NCBI RefSeq assembly: GCF_026011795.1
Contig: NZ_BRVS01000027.1
Location: 35,631 to 99,630, forward strand
Length of the DNA: 64,000 bases
Direction: 5' to 3'
DNA from: Arthrobacter mangrovi
Lineage (GTDB): Bacteria > Actinomycetota > Actinomycetes > Actinomycetales > Micrococcaceae
Below the pieces are notes generated by a model, which was given only the letters and a program-made list of their open reading frames with translations, was not told where the DNA came from and made no database searches. The position numbers were made by a program, and so were the translations under genes. This document shows positions 17,197 through 26,368 of this stretch, one piece after another. Within the stretch, counting starts at the first letter, position 1, and every line of letters begins with the position of its first letter.

Positions 17197-19587
17197 ATGA
17201 AAATCGCAATCATTGGTGGCGGACCTGGCGGGCTGTACTTCGGTGCGCTGATGAAGCAGCTGGATCCGGCCCACGAGGTGACCGTCTGGGAACGCAACGC
17301 CGCCAGCGATACGTTCGGCTTCGGCGTCGTCTTTTCCGATGAAACCCTCGGCGGGATCGGAAATGCCGATGCGGTAGTGGCCGACTACATGAGCCGCCGC
17401 TTCGCACGCTGGTCGGATATCGACATCCATTTCAAGAACGAGACCATTACGGTGGGCGGGCAGGGTTTCGCGGCGATGAGCCGCAAAGAACTGCTGGAAC
17501 TGCTGCAGCGCCGCTGCACCGAACTCGGCGTGGACCTGCGTTTCTCGACCATGGCCCCGCCGGTGGAAGAACTCGAGGCCGGCTACGACCTGGTGCTGGC
17601 AGCGGACGGAGTCAACTCCCAGATCCGCGCCAAATACGCCGACTCCTTCGGACCTGATTTGGACCCGCGGCCGAACAAGTACATGTGGCTGGGCACCGAC
17701 CAGGTCTTCGAGGCCTTCAAGTTCTTCGTCAAGGAGACCGAGTTCGGCGTCATGCAGATCCACGGCTACCCCTACTCGGACGCCGGCTCAACCTTCATCG
17801 TGGAGATGCACGAGGACGTCTGGCGTGCCGCCGGTTTCGACGAGACCGCGGACACCGTGTTCCCGCCCGGGGTCTCCGATGAGAAGGCCATCGCCAAGAT
17901 CCGGGAGATCTTTGCCGAAGAACTCGACGGGTCCGAGGTGCTGGCGAATAACTCCAAGTGGCTGAACTTCACCACCGTGCGCAACCGCAACTGGCGACAC
18001 GGCAATGTGGTGCTGCTCGGCGACGCCGCGCACACCGCGCACTTCTCCATCGGCTCCGGAACCAAGCTGGCCATGGAGGACGCGCTGGCCCTGGCCGCCT
18101 GCCTGCACGAGCAGCAGGACCTGGAATCCGCCCTCGCCGCCTACGAACTTGAGCGGCGCCCGGTGGTCGAATCGACGCAGCGGGCCGCGCAGGCCTCGCT
18201 GGAATGGTTCGAGCGGATCGGCCAGTACAAGGACCAGCACCCCACCCAGTTCGCCTTCAACCTGCTTACCCGCAGCCGGCGCATCACCCAGGACAACCTG
18301 CGCCTGCGCGACCCGGAATTCGCCGAGCTGGTGGACCGGCACTTCGCCGAGTCCCAGGGCCTGCAGCAGGTCGCTCCGGCCATGTTCCAGCCGTACACGA
18401 TCGGCGGCCTGGAGCTGAAGAACCGGATCATCGTCTCGCCGATGGACATGTATTCGGCGGTCGACGGCGTCCCCGGCGACTTCCACAAGGTGCACCTGGG
18501 CAGCAAGGCCCTGGGCGGCGCCGGGCTGGTGATGACCGAAATGGTCTGCGTCTCCGAGGAAGGGCGCATCACCCCGGGCTGCACGGGCCTCTACAACGAG
18601 GACCAGCAGGACAGCTGGAAGGACATCGTGGGCTTCATCCACGGGCAGTCTTCGGCGAAGATCGGCGTCCAGCTCGGCCACGCCGGCCGCAAGGCCTCGA
18701 CCCGCCTGATGTGGGAGGGCATCGACGAGCCGCTCGAATCCGGCAACTGGGAAGCGATCGGCCCGTCAGCCCTGCCGTACGGCCCCGGCAGCCAGACCCC
18801 ACGCGAAATCGACCGCGCGGAGATGGACAAGGTGAAAGCCGACTTCGTGGCCGCCACCCGGCGCGCCGCCGAAGCCGGCTTCGACCTGCTCGAGGTCCAC
18901 GCCGCGCACGGCTACCTGCTCTCATCCTTCCTCTCGCCGATCGCCAACCAGCGCAGCGACGAATTCGGAGGCAGCCTGGAAAACCGGCTGCGCTTCCCCC
19001 TCGACGTATTCGACGCCGTCCGCGAAGCCTGGCCCGCGGAGAAGCCGCTGACCGTGCGGATCTCGGCCACGGACTGGATCGAGGGCGGCAATACCCTGGA
19101 TGACGCAGTGGAAATCGCCAGGGCCTTCGCGGCCCACGGCGCCGACGGGATCGATGTCTCCACCGGCCAGATCGGCAAGGAAGAAGCGCCGGCGTACGGG
19201 CGCAGCTACCAGACCCCGTACGCCGACCGCATCCGGCAGGAGGTAGCCGAACCAGCAGGAATCGCGGTCATCGCCGTCGGAGCCATTTCCTCCTACGACG
19301 ACGCCAACTCGATCCTCCTGGCGGGCCGCGCCGACCTGATTGCCCTTGGCCGCACCCACCTGTACAACCCGCAGTGGACCCTGCACGCCGCCGCCGAGCA
19401 GGAATACAAGGGCGAGGCCGCCGAATGGATCCCGCAGTTCCGCGCCGGCCGGCGCAAGCCGCCAAGCTCCCGCACCGACGCGATCCGCCCCCGGCTGTCC
19501 CTGCTGCACGACACCGAGGACGAACAATCGCCCAACCACCTGAGGTGGCAGCCGGTAAAGACCGCCGACCCGGCACTGATGCGGTAG
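17197..19587 (+). CDS. Bifunctional 2-aminobenzoyl-CoA monooxygenase/reductase (salicylyl-CoA 5-hydroxylase-like + OYE)
   Basis: 796 aa, two domains. Residues 1 to about 390 are a group A FAD hydroxylase (IIGGGPGGLYFGALM at the N-terminus; VLLGDAAHTAHFSIGSGTKL around 270) of the salicylyl-CoA 5-hydroxylase type. From about 398 an Old Yellow Enzyme domain starts (MFQPYTIGGLELKNRI, SPMDMYSA) with GVQLGHAGRKAS and DLLEVHAAHGYLLSSFLSP. This fusion is the hallmark of 2-aminobenzoyl-CoA monooxygenase/reductase from Azoarcus evansii and the pAL1 lower pathway: it hydroxylates C5 of anthraniloyl-CoA and then reduces the ring. Last gene of the operon. Confidence 0.9.
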   Translation: MKIAIIGGGPGGLYFGALMKQLDPAHEVTVWERNAASDTFGFGVVFSDETLGGIGNADAVVADYMSRRFARWSDIDIHFKNETITVGGQGFAAMSRKELLELLQRRCTELGVDLRFSTMAPPVEELEAGYDLVLAADGVNSQIRAKYADSFGPDLDPRPNKYMWLGTDQVFEAFKFFVKETEFGVMQIHGYPYSDAGSTFIVEMHEDVWRAAGFDETADTVFPPGVSDEKAIAKIREIFAEELDGSEVLANNSKWLNFTTVRNRNWRHGNVVLLGDAAHTAHFSIGSGTKLAMEDALALAACLHEQQDLESALAAYELERRPVVESTQRAAQASLEWFERIGQYKDQHPTQFAFNLLTRSRRITQDNLRLRDPEFAELVDRHFAESQGLQQVAPAMFQPYTIGGLELKNRIIVSPMDMYSAVDGVPGDFHKVHLGSKALGGAGLVMTEMVCVSEEGRITPGCTGLYNEDQQDSWKDIVGFIHGQSSAKIGVQLGHAGRKASTRLMWEGIDEPLESGNWEAIGPSALPYGPGSQTPREIDRAEMDKVKADFVAATRRAAEAGFDLLEVHAAHGYLLSSFLSPIANQRSDEFGGSLENRLRFPLDVFDAVREAWPAEKPLTVRISATDWIEGGNTLDDAVEIARAFAAHGADGIDVSTGQIGKEEAPAYGRSYQTPYADRIRQEVAEPAGIAVIAVGAISSYDDANSILLAGRADLIALGRTHLYNPQWTLHAAAEQEYKGEAAEWIPQFRAGRRKPPSSRTDAIRPRLSLLHDTEDEQSPNHLRWQPVKTADPALMR

Positions 19588-19619
19588 TTGCCGAAGCAAC
19601 CGACTAAAACGGCCGGACG

Positions 19620-19646
19620 CGGCGGGGCAGTTACACAGCCCCGCCG
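19620..19646. terminator. Hairpin ending the anthranilate-CoA operon
   Basis: CGGCGGGGC and GCCCCGCCG form a 9-bp GC stem with a 9-nt loop, 33 bases after the stop. No T-run. Confidence 0.6.
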
Positions 19647-19743
19647 TCGCCGTCGTTACTCACCGCAGTCGTACCTAAGCGGCCATGAAAAACCTGCCTA
19701 TAGGCGCAGGTGGCCGGAAGAACATCCTCCCCACAGGGCAGGG

Positions 19744-20037
19744 TCACCGTGGCTTGTAGACGTCTGAACGGTGCTCAATCCGGTGGACATACAGGGTGCG
19801 CCGTTCGACATCGAGGGTGAACAGGACGCGGTAGTCACCGCGGCGCGCCGTACGCATGCCCAGCAGTTCGTTGGTCAGCGGTTTGCTGGGGCGATGGGGA
19901 TTATCGGCAAGAGCGCCGGTCACGAACTCGACGATAGCGCCGGCCGCCTTTTCCGGCAGCCGCCGGAAACCCTTGAAGGCGGGGCTAGTGACTTCGACCT
20001 TCCACGGTTCATTGCCGGCAGCTGATGATTCACTCAC
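19744..20037 (-). CDS. RelE/ParE-family toxin
   Basis: 97 aa. Small RelE-type mRNA interferase fold: WKVEVTSPAFKGFRRLPEKAAGAIVEFV, then MRTARRGDYRVLFTLDVERRTLYVHRIEHR with the basic residues typical of RelE catalysis. Start overlaps the antitoxin stop (ATGA). The damaged copy at 1628-2075 shows the same module elsewhere in the window. Confidence 0.88.
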   Translation of the reverse strand: MSESSAAGNEPWKVEVTSPAFKGFRRLPEKAAGAIVEFVTGALADNPHRPSKPLTNELLGMRTARRGDYRVLFTLDVERRTLYVHRIEHRSDVYKPR

Positions 20038-20309
20038 CTGGGCGGAAGCCCGAACTCGCGGCGCAGGTCCTCACCGCTGACCGTGCTGCCTTCGGCAATG
20101 TCCCGCCTGGCCTGCTCGAGATCTTCCCGGATGCCGGGCTGCGAGAGCCAATGGACGGTTTCCTGCAGCGACTCCAAATCATCAGCGGACATCAGCACAG
20201 CGGACGGATGCCCGTGCCGGGTGATCTGAATGATCTCGTGCGTGCGGTCCGCCTCGTCGACCAGGGCGGACAGCTTGTCCTTGGCTTCACTCAGCGGTAC
20301 TGTTCTCAT
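20034..20309 (-). CDS. Phd/YefM-family antitoxin
   Basis: 91 aa. The N-terminal DNA-binding half MRTVPLSEAKDKLSALVDEA and IQITRHGHPSAVLMSADDLESLQET are Phd/YefM hallmarks; the C-terminal half is acidic and would wrap the toxin. Antitoxin first, toxin second with a four-base overlap. Autoregulation probably uses the imperfect inverted repeats at 20,320-20,366 (TAGCCG / CGGCTA) just upstream. Confidence 0.88.
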   Translation of the reverse strand: MRTVPLSEAKDKLSALVDEADRTHEIIQITRHGHPSAVLMSADDLESLQETVHWLSQPGIREDLEQARRDIAEGSTVSGEDLRREFGLPPR

Positions 20310-20375
20310 GCAAGGATTCTAGCCGCTATTTCGGCTAATCGATAGCCAGACTTTTGGCCGATAACCGACCTTATG

Positions 20376-20407
20376 TCAAGTAAATACTTGAAGTATCAAG
20401 TATCTTG
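20376..20407. repeat. Array of TCAAGTA half-sites upstream of the toxin-antitoxin genes
   Basis: Within 32 bp, TCAAGTA occurs at 20,376 and 20,395, its complement TACTTGA at 20,385, and a degenerate TCTTGA at 20,403. They overlap as two inverted repeats. It lies 67 bp upstream of the antitoxin start in an AT-rich stretch, so it may be an operator. The rest of the 356-bp gap up to 20,665 shows nothing else. Confidence 0.5.
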
Positions 20408-20665
20408 AGGTGTCACAATTATACCATCACCCGACACAAGTTAAGGCCGCCGCCCTCGCGGACCTCTGACGGCGCAAAATCACCGTCTCGTCATCTGCGC
20501 GTGAGCTGCTTGACCTCTCGGCTACATAGGAGCGTAATCCGCGGTGAGAATCCGATGCTCCCAATTCAGGTACGCCGACGCGCTCTAAGACCGGCTGCAC
20601 TCTGTGACTCTGGTTGTTACAGACTTCGCACAGGACGGGATCTCGACCACCTGCTTACGCTGTGG

Positions 20666-20809
20666 TCAGGTTCTCTGACCCGGTGAATCCGGCTTGCCTT
20701 CTGCAGCGTTCCGGTTCAGGTCTTGATCAATCTCAGAACCCGGTTCGATGACCACTCCATCTTCGCGCTGGTCGATCTGTGGATCGAGTTCCGGTTTTCC
20801 CTCCGTCAC
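20666..20809 (-). CDS. Small acidic hypothetical protein, 47 aa
   Basis: The GTG at 20809 has a perfect AGGAGG five bases upstream. The product is short, charged and probably disordered: ELDPQIDQREDGVVIEPGSE is its core. I recognise no family by name. The strong ribosome site and protein-like composition argue that it is translated. Confidence 0.5.
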   Translation of the reverse strand: MTEGKPELDPQIDQREDGVVIEPGSEIDQDLNRNAAEGKPDSPGQRT

Positions 20810-21041
20810 GGATGCCTCCTGACCTGCCTGTTTTTTCCTACTTCTGTCCACCTATTTGAGCATTCGGTGCAAGGAACCTGGCTCCTGCGGCTGTTAGTCG
20901 TGCGGCAACTGGTCCAGCGGTCGTCAGCTGATCCCCTCCAAGAAGCAGGGCTTATCCTCCGCCGGCAGCTGTTTGTTGCGGACACCGCCATCGCAACAGC
21001 CCGCCGGAGCCAATAGCCCCTGACAGACCGGTCGAATCTCC

Positions 21042-23393
21042 TTACTCGAAGGCAGCCAGTATCCGTTGGTCCATCGCCACAATCTTTTCAGGGCTGTAGG
21101 CGGCCTTCGGGCCCGGGGTGTAGCGGACAGAGTGCAGCCGTCCGGTGTAGCGGAAGCAGCCGTGCCGTTCGTACACTTCCCAGTCGACGGGCCCGCCCCT
21201 GTCTAGGCCCACAGAGATCCCGGCGAACGGCGCCATGCCCACCAATTGGAAGACCTCGCGCAGCTCCGCGGTAACCATGCCGTCGACTTCCAGCGCGATT
21301 GTCCACTGGAATTCTGGGAGCACTTCGAACCTGAGCCGTATCGTGTGCCGGCCGGCACTAATTATGCAGCTCGCGCGCCGCACAGTTCCGTACTCGTTGT
21401 ACGCAACGTTTAGCCGCCCGCCCTCGATGAACAGGACGTAGCCGCCGCCCTGGTCGCCGTGGGCCACCAGGACACCCTGGTCACCGTCGCGGTATTCCAG
21501 GTCCACGTCCACGGTAAAGGAGCGTAGTCGGACCAGCTTTGCCGACCGGTAGCGTTCGAGGGTGGGGGTCCCGGGATAGAGGGTCACGGGTTGTTCGAGA
21601 CCAAGCTCGGTTGCGGGGCGGTTCCGGTTAAAGGAGCCGTCGTCGTTTAGTGGGAACACCTGGTTCCACCACGCCGCCGCCCGCCACTTCTCCCCGAGGT
21701 CACGGACCTTCTCCGGGTGGGCCGCCGCGAGGTTCCGTGTCTCGGCGGGGTCGGCTTCCACGTCGTATAGCTCCCACTCCCCCGCATCCCAGCCAGCCCC
21801 GTTGGGCTCGGGGAACACGGCCTTCCATCGGCCCTCGAGGAACCCGAGCCTCCCGTTGAGTTCCGTATACTGTGATGCCCTGGCTGCGGGGGCGAACCTG
21901 TCGTGGAGTATCCGCACGAAGGATTGGCCATCCATCTGGCGGGCGGGCAGACCGTGGCGTTCGGAGACTGGGTTGATGCCGGCGAGCTCCATCAGCGTCG
22001 GCGCGACGTCGACCGCATGGGCGAATTGGCGCCGGACGCCGTCGTCGTCGACTGCGCGCGGGAGCCCGGCCGGCCAGGAGACGATCATTGGCACGCGCAC
22101 GCCGCCGGCGTGCGGGAATGTCTTGTAGAGGCGGAACGGGGTGTTCGCTGCGTAGGCCCAGCCGCGGGGGTGCTGAGCGTAGGTCTGCGGCCCGCCGATG
22201 AGGGCGGGGTCCCTGGGGACGTCCGCCATCCATCCCTCGGGCAGGCCCGTCTTGGGTGCGCCGAACCGACTGAAGTAGCTGCGGGTTCCCGTGGCCCCGC
22301 CCTCGGAGGTGCCCCCGTTGTCGGAAGTGAACACAATGATCGTGTTCTCGTACTCGCCCAGCACCTTAAGGTAGTCCACCAGTCGACGCAGGTTCTGGTC
22401 GACGTTGTCGATCGAGGCTGCATACACTTCCATGTAGCGGGCGAAGAGCTTCTTCTGCTCGTCGTCCAGATCGTCCCAGGCGGGGACGTCGAACCCGGGC
22501 TCGGTGTTCCGCGGCGCGCATTCAGTGTCCTCCGCGAAGAGACCTACATGGATCTGGCGGCGGAAGCGCTCGGCTCGGATGTGGTCCCAGCCCGACTCGT
22601 AGCGCCCTCGATACTTCTCCACGTCCTCCGCCTTGGCCTGTACGGGACCGTGTACCGCCGTGTGCGCGAAGTAGAGGAAGAAGGGCTTGGAGGGGTCGCT
22701 GGCACGCAGTTCGGACACCATGGACATTGCCTGGTCGGTCAGGTCATCGGTGAGGAAGTAGTCCCGGGGGTACTCGTCGATGACCACCTGGCTGTTGTCG
22801 CGCACCAGGCGGTGCGGGTGGAACAGCGATGTGAACCCGTCCATGCACCCGTAGTACCGGTCGAAACCGCGCTGGACCGGCCACGCAGACTTCTCGGCGG
22901 CATCGTGCATCTTCGCCTCCGGCGTCAAGTGCCACTTGCCGACCATGAACGTCGCATACCCGTGGGCGCGGAAGTGCTCAGCGACGGTAGGCACGTCCGC
23001 AGGTATCTCCATCGCCGCGTTCGGGAACCCGGGGTCGACATGGGGCACCCAAGCGAACCCAGCCCGATGCGGGTTCAGCCCGGTCATCAGCGAGGCTCTC
23101 GCCGGGGAGCACATCGGCGGCGTCTGGTAGTTGCCCAGCCGGTACCCCCCGGCAGCCAGTTCCTCAAGCGCCGGGGTGTCGATTTCGGACCCGTACGGCG
23201 AGATGTCGCTGTAGCCCATGTCGTCCATGAGCATGACGACGACGTTGGGCGCATCCGTCCTCGCCTGCGAGGCCGCCCCCCACGCGGGGACGGATTCACT
23301 GGCCCGCTCCGCCACTCGGCCGCAGAAGCCCGCATAGTCGCGGACCGGATACGGATAGCCGTCGCTGTACTCGTTCACTCGGTTCCTCTCCAT
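21042..23393 (-). CDS. Type I (formylglycine) sulfatase
   Basis: 783 aa. The alkaline-phosphatase-fold sulfatase has metal-binding VVMLMDDMGYSDI (Asp57, Asp58), the modification site CSPARASLMTG (Cys95 becomes formylglycine), VGKWHL, and VFTSDNGG. Residues from about 600 form a beta-rich C-terminal region (VLVAHGDQGGGYVLFIEGGRL) typical of the long actinobacterial arylsulfatases. There is no signal peptide, so it acts in the cytoplasm after uptake. A GTG at 23378 has a better ribosome site (AGAGGA) and may be the true start. It hydrolyses a sulfate ester; it follows a three-gene ABC importer and needs the enzyme encoded at 35,650. Confidence 0.92.
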   Translation of the reverse strand: MERNRVNEYSDGYPYPVRDYAGFCGRVAERASESVPAWGAASQARTDAPNVVVMLMDDMGYSDISPYGSEIDTPALEELAAGGYRLGNYQTPPMCSPARASLMTGLNPHRAGFAWVPHVDPGFPNAAMEIPADVPTVAEHFRAHGYATFMVGKWHLTPEAKMHDAAEKSAWPVQRGFDRYYGCMDGFTSLFHPHRLVRDNSQVVIDEYPRDYFLTDDLTDQAMSMVSELRASDPSKPFFLYFAHTAVHGPVQAKAEDVEKYRGRYESGWDHIRAERFRRQIHVGLFAEDTECAPRNTEPGFDVPAWDDLDDEQKKLFARYMEVYAASIDNVDQNLRRLVDYLKVLGEYENTIIVFTSDNGGTSEGGATGTRSYFSRFGAPKTGLPEGWMADVPRDPALIGGPQTYAQHPRGWAYAANTPFRLYKTFPHAGGVRVPMIVSWPAGLPRAVDDDGVRRQFAHAVDVAPTLMELAGINPVSERHGLPARQMDGQSFVRILHDRFAPAARASQYTELNGRLGFLEGRWKAVFPEPNGAGWDAGEWELYDVEADPAETRNLAAAHPEKVRDLGEKWRAAAWWNQVFPLNDDGSFNRNRPATELGLEQPVTLYPGTPTLERYRSAKLVRLRSFTVDVDLEYRDGDQGVLVAHGDQGGGYVLFIEGGRLNVAYNEYGTVRRASCIISAGRHTIRLRFEVLPEFQWTIALEVDGMVTAELREVFQLVGMAPFAGISVGLDRGGPVDWEVYERHGCFRYTGRLHSVRYTPGPKAAYSPEKIVAMDQRILAAFE

Positions 23394-23437
23394 CGGGCCC
23401 CTCGGGCGAAGTTTGCTGCCGTGGTGCCGGCGGGTTG

Positions 23438-24211
23438 CTAGACGGTGGCCGTCGCGCGTAGGAAACGACGGGTGCGCTCCTGCTGGGGGTTCTCCAGCAC
23501 CTGCCGCGGGTCACCCTTCTCGACGACCAGGCCGCCGTCCATGAACACCAGTTCGTCTCCGACCTCCTTGGCGAACTCGATTTCATGAGTCACGACGATC
23601 ATCGTCATGCCGCTGTCCGCCAACCCGCGCATGACGTCAAGCACCTCGCCGACCAGCTCTGGGTCAAGCGCGGAGGTCGGCTCGTCGAATAGCATGACCT
23701 TCGGGTCCATGGCCAAGGCTCGGGCGATGGCGACGCGTTGCTGCTGTCCGCCCGAAAGCTGGGCCGGGTATTTGTGCTCGTGTCCGGACAGCCCGACCCG
23801 CGCCAGCGCGTCCTGAGCCCGGTCGAGGACCTCGCGCTTGGGCTGCCGGCGCACATGCCGCGGGGCCTCCATGACGTTCTCGAGGGCCGTCATGTGCGCG
23901 AACAGGTTGAAGCGCTGGAACACCATTCCGATCTGGCTGCGCTGGCGGGCCAGCTCCTTCTCGGTCAGGTCGTACAGCCGTCCGTTGCGTTCTTTAAAGC
24001 CCACCAGCGATCCGTCGACCCGGATCCGGCCCGCGTCGATCGTCTCAAGACGGTTGACGCAGCGCAGGAACGTGGACTTTCCCGATCCGGACGGGCCGAG
24101 GAAGCACATCACCTCTCCGTTGTTGACTTCGAGGTCGATGCCCTTGAGCACTTCGTGGCGGCCAAAGCTCTTGCGCACGCCCTGGGCGATGACCATGGGT
24201 GTGGAGTTCAT
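23438..24211 (-). CDS. ABC transporter ATPase, polar amino acid (PAAT) type
   Basis: 257 aa from ATG 24211 (AAAGGGAAA upstream); an ATG at 24229 overlaps the permease stop as ATGA and is possible. Walker [11 protein letters not shown]-loop [17 protein letters not shown], signature [16 protein letters not shown], Walker [15 protein letters not shown] and the H-loop VVTHEIEFA are intact. Closest to GlnQ/HisP/ArtP types. Energises import with the permease and lipoprotein encoded just upstream. Confidence 0.93.
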   Translation of the reverse strand: MNSTPMVIAQGVRKSFGRHEVLKGIDLEVNNGEVMCFLGPSGSGKSTFLRCVNRLETIDAGRIRVDGSLVGFKERNGRLYDLTEKELARQRSQIGMVFQRFNLFAHMTALENVMEAPRHVRRQPKREVLDRAQDALARVGLSGHEHKYPAQLSGGQQQRVAIARALAMDPKVMLFDEPTSALDPELVGEVLDVMRGLADSGMTMIVVTHEIEFAKEVGDELVFMDGGLVVEKGDPRQVLENPQQERTRRFLRATATV

Positions 24212-24225
24212 ATTTCCCTTTCCGC

Positions 24226-25104
24226 TCATCGGTTGTAGCCCCGACCAGCACGGCGCTCGACGAACCGCTGACCGATACTCAGCACGGAGACGATGATGAG
24301 GTACCAAAATGAGGCGACGAAGAACATCTCGATGGTGCGGTAGTTCACCGCGGCGATGTCGTGGACCGCAGTCATGAGTTCTCCACCGGCGATGACCGAA
24401 ACGAGGGAGCTGGACTTCAGCAGCAGGATCAGCTGGTTCCCGGTGGGCGGGATGATCATGCGCAGGGCCTGGGGCAGGACGATCCGGAACATCGCGAGTC
24501 CGGGCCGCATGCCCAGAGCCGCAGCGGCCTCCTTCTGGCCGTGGTCAACGCCTAGGATCCCGCCGCGCACAATCTCTGCCATGTAGGCGCCCTCGTGGAT
24601 GGCCAGTGCGGCTGCCGCAGCGACGAAAGTCGTCATGACTGCGTTGGTTTCCACCTCGACGAACATGATGTCGGTAAACGGGATACCAATGCCAAGGGTG
24701 TCGAACAGCAGCGAGAAGTTGCCGAAGATCAGGATCAGGACCAAGAGCGGGACGCCGCGAAAGAACCAGACGTATCCGGTGGCGATGGCGCTGAGCACCT
24801 TATTGCTGGACAGTTTCGAGACGGCCAGCAGCACGCCGATAAGGACGCCGCCGATCATCGCCACCGCGGTCAGCTGGAAAGTCACGACGAGGCCGCGGAG
24901 GATGGGGCCGGCGAAGAGGTTCGCGGCGACGATCGAATAATCGAGGTTCTCGTTCTGGGCCAAGGCCATGACAAATGCACCCAAGAGCACCGTGACCACA
25001 ACGGCAGTCAGCCATTGTCCGTAGTGGCGTACGGGGACGGCCTTGATGGACATGTCGAGTGCTTCGTCTCTGGCTGTTACGGTGGGCGCAGACGCTACTG
25101 TCAT
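24226..25104 (-). CDS. ABC transporter permease, PAAT type
   Basis: 292 aa with a cytosolic N-terminal stretch, then about five membrane helices. [15 protein letters not shown] and the cytoplasmic EAA loop ([27 protein letters not shown] in parts: [25 protein letters not shown]) identify the HisM/GlnP family. AGGAGG of its ribosome site lies inside the end of the preceding gene, two bases apart. Single permease gene, so a homodimer is likely. Confidence 0.92.
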   Translation of the reverse strand: MTVASAPTVTARDEALDMSIKAVPVRHYGQWLTAVVVTVLLGAFVMALAQNENLDYSIVAANLFAGPILRGLVVTFQLTAVAMIGGVLIGVLLAVSKLSSNKVLSAIATGYVWFFRGVPLLVLILIFGNFSLLFDTLGIGIPFTDIMFVEVETNAVMTTFVAAAAALAIHEGAYMAEIVRGGILGVDHGQKEAAAALGMRPGLAMFRIVLPQALRMIIPPTGNQLILLLKSSSLVSVIAGGELMTAVHDIAAVNYRTIEMFFVASFWYLIIVSVLSIGQRFVERRAGRGYNR

Positions 25105-25106
25105 GC

Positions 25107-26060
25107 CTATTCATCCTCCTTGGTCTTCACGACGGCATCGAGCTCACCGCTGGTGGCGGGGTTGGCCACGATCTGCTCGGCAGTGAACGCCTCGTTCTGG
25201 GCCCCGTACTCAGCAAGGATCTCGTCGTAGCGGCCGCTCTCGACGACCTCCCTCAGGCCTGCGCGAACGGCCTCGACCAGTTCCTTATCGCCCTTGCTGA
25301 GGGCGATAGCCTGGGCGCCGCCCAAGAGTTCGACATCAGAGACCGTAAACGTCTTGCCGCCGTTGACCTGCGCGGCTACGTAGCGCAGAGGGACAGTGAT
25401 CCCGGAGAATACGTCGACCTTGCCTGAACGCAGCTGCGTTTGGCCGGCCGCCGCATCGTCGAAGTATGACGTCTGGGGACGCTCCTTGTCACCGGCCGCG
25501 CAATCATCGGCGACCTTCTCGAGGAGGGCCTGGATGGTGCCACCGCGCACTGTGGCCAGGTGGCGTCCGCACAGGTCCTCGACCGTCTCGATAGGCTCGG
25601 CGTCCGCCAACGTCATGAAGCCGGTGGAGTTCTTCATGAAGGAAACCATCTCCATGGTCTCCTCGCGCTCCTCAGTGGCTGTCATCAAGGTCCAGACGCC
25701 GTCGACCCGGTCGGCTTCCAGCGCGGGGACGAGCCCGGGGAAGGACATCGGCTCGAAGGCAACTTCGACGCCCATCACGGCGCCAAGTTCCTTGCCCAGG
25801 TCGGGAACCATGCCGACGATTTCCTCGGCGGGCTTCATTGTGAAGGGCGCGTTGTTGGCCGTCGTGCCAAATACCAGCTTGCCGTCCTCGCGGACTTGCT
25901 CCGGCAGGAGCGCGCGGGCTTCCTCGTCGATGGCGAGGGTTGTCTGGGGCGGAGCGTCGGCGGCCGCGGGGCCGTCGCCTGCGCCGCATCCAGTCAGTGC
26001 CAGTACGGCGGCTCCGGCCACGGCGATGAACGCGAGTCCCGTATGAGGTGTATTCAGCAT
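25107..26060 (-). CDS. Solute-binding lipoprotein of the PAAT importer
   Basis: 317 aa from ATG 26060 with GGGGAG upstream. A lipoprotein signal peptide ends at LALTGC (Cys25). The mature protein is a family 3 solute-binding protein: KLVFGTTANNAPFTMKP, GMVPDLGKELGAVMG, DLCGRHLATVRGGT, GKVDVFSG, then AVRAGLREVVESGRYDEILAEYG. It should capture the sulfated substrate outside the membrane. An operator-like palindrome at 26,253 precedes it. Confidence 0.92.
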   Translation of the reverse strand: MLNTPHTGLAFIAVAGAAVLALTGCGAGDGPAAADAPPQTTLAIDEEARALLPEQVREDGKLVFGTTANNAPFTMKPAEEIVGMVPDLGKELGAVMGVEVAFEPMSFPGLVPALEADRVDGVWTLMTATEEREETMEMVSFMKNSTGFMTLADAEPIETVEDLCGRHLATVRGGTIQALLEKVADDCAAGDKERPQTSYFDDAAAGQTQLRSGKVDVFSGITVPLRYVAAQVNGGKTFTVSDVELLGGAQAIALSKGDKELVEAVRAGLREVVESGRYDEILAEYGAQNEAFTAEQIVANPATSGELDAVVKTKEDE

Positions 26061-26252
26061 GATGCTCCCCAAGTTGGTGGCCCCTCAGGGCCGTGAAAGT
26101 TCGTTATGTGGAATTTAAGAAGAGGCCTGCCTTAGCGGCCTCTGGTTTCAGCCACGCTCCATTGTGACCCACCACACCTTACGGGTGCAAGAAGACGCCG
26201 AACATGACCTTCGAAAGGTATCCCTGGAGTAAGCCCGCGGAACAAATTCAAT

Positions 26253-26269
26253 AGTCCGCTAAATGGACT
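26253..26269. promoter_or_regulatory. Putative IclR operator for the importer-sulfatase operon
   Basis: AGTCCGCTAAATGGACT: 5-bp arms AGTCC/GGACT with 7 bases between, the same arms and spacing as the palindrome at 33,664 before the other catabolic operon. It is 193 bp upstream of the lipoprotein start, in a 308-bp gap (26,061-26,368) that otherwise holds only the hairpin at 26,326. Confidence 0.6.
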
Positions 26270-26325
26270 TAAGACGATGGCTCAAGCCCGGCAGCTGCCC
26301 TTGTCTCGCGGTAAGGTGATCTCGA

Positions 26326-26358
26326 GGGGCGGACGGCGGCGGCGCCGCTGTCCGCCCC
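26326..26358. terminator. Terminator of the SDR-to-aldehyde dehydrogenase operon
   Basis: GGGGCGGAC (26,326-26,334) pairs with GTCCGCCCC (26,350-26,358), and the intervening GC-rich bases can extend the stem. Located just after the aldehyde dehydrogenase stop on the minus strand. Confidence 0.65.
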
Positions 26359-26368
26359 AGAGCCCGCT

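Noticed and set aside
20310..21041. tRNA or insertion-sequence remnant in the gap before the sulfatase
   Set aside because: No cloverleaf, terminal inverted repeats or transposase similarity could be found by eye.
21903..23441. 512-codon plus-strand frame opposite the sulfatase
   Set aside because: Antisense to a gene with complete sulfatase motifs, with no ribosome site and no recognisable domain.
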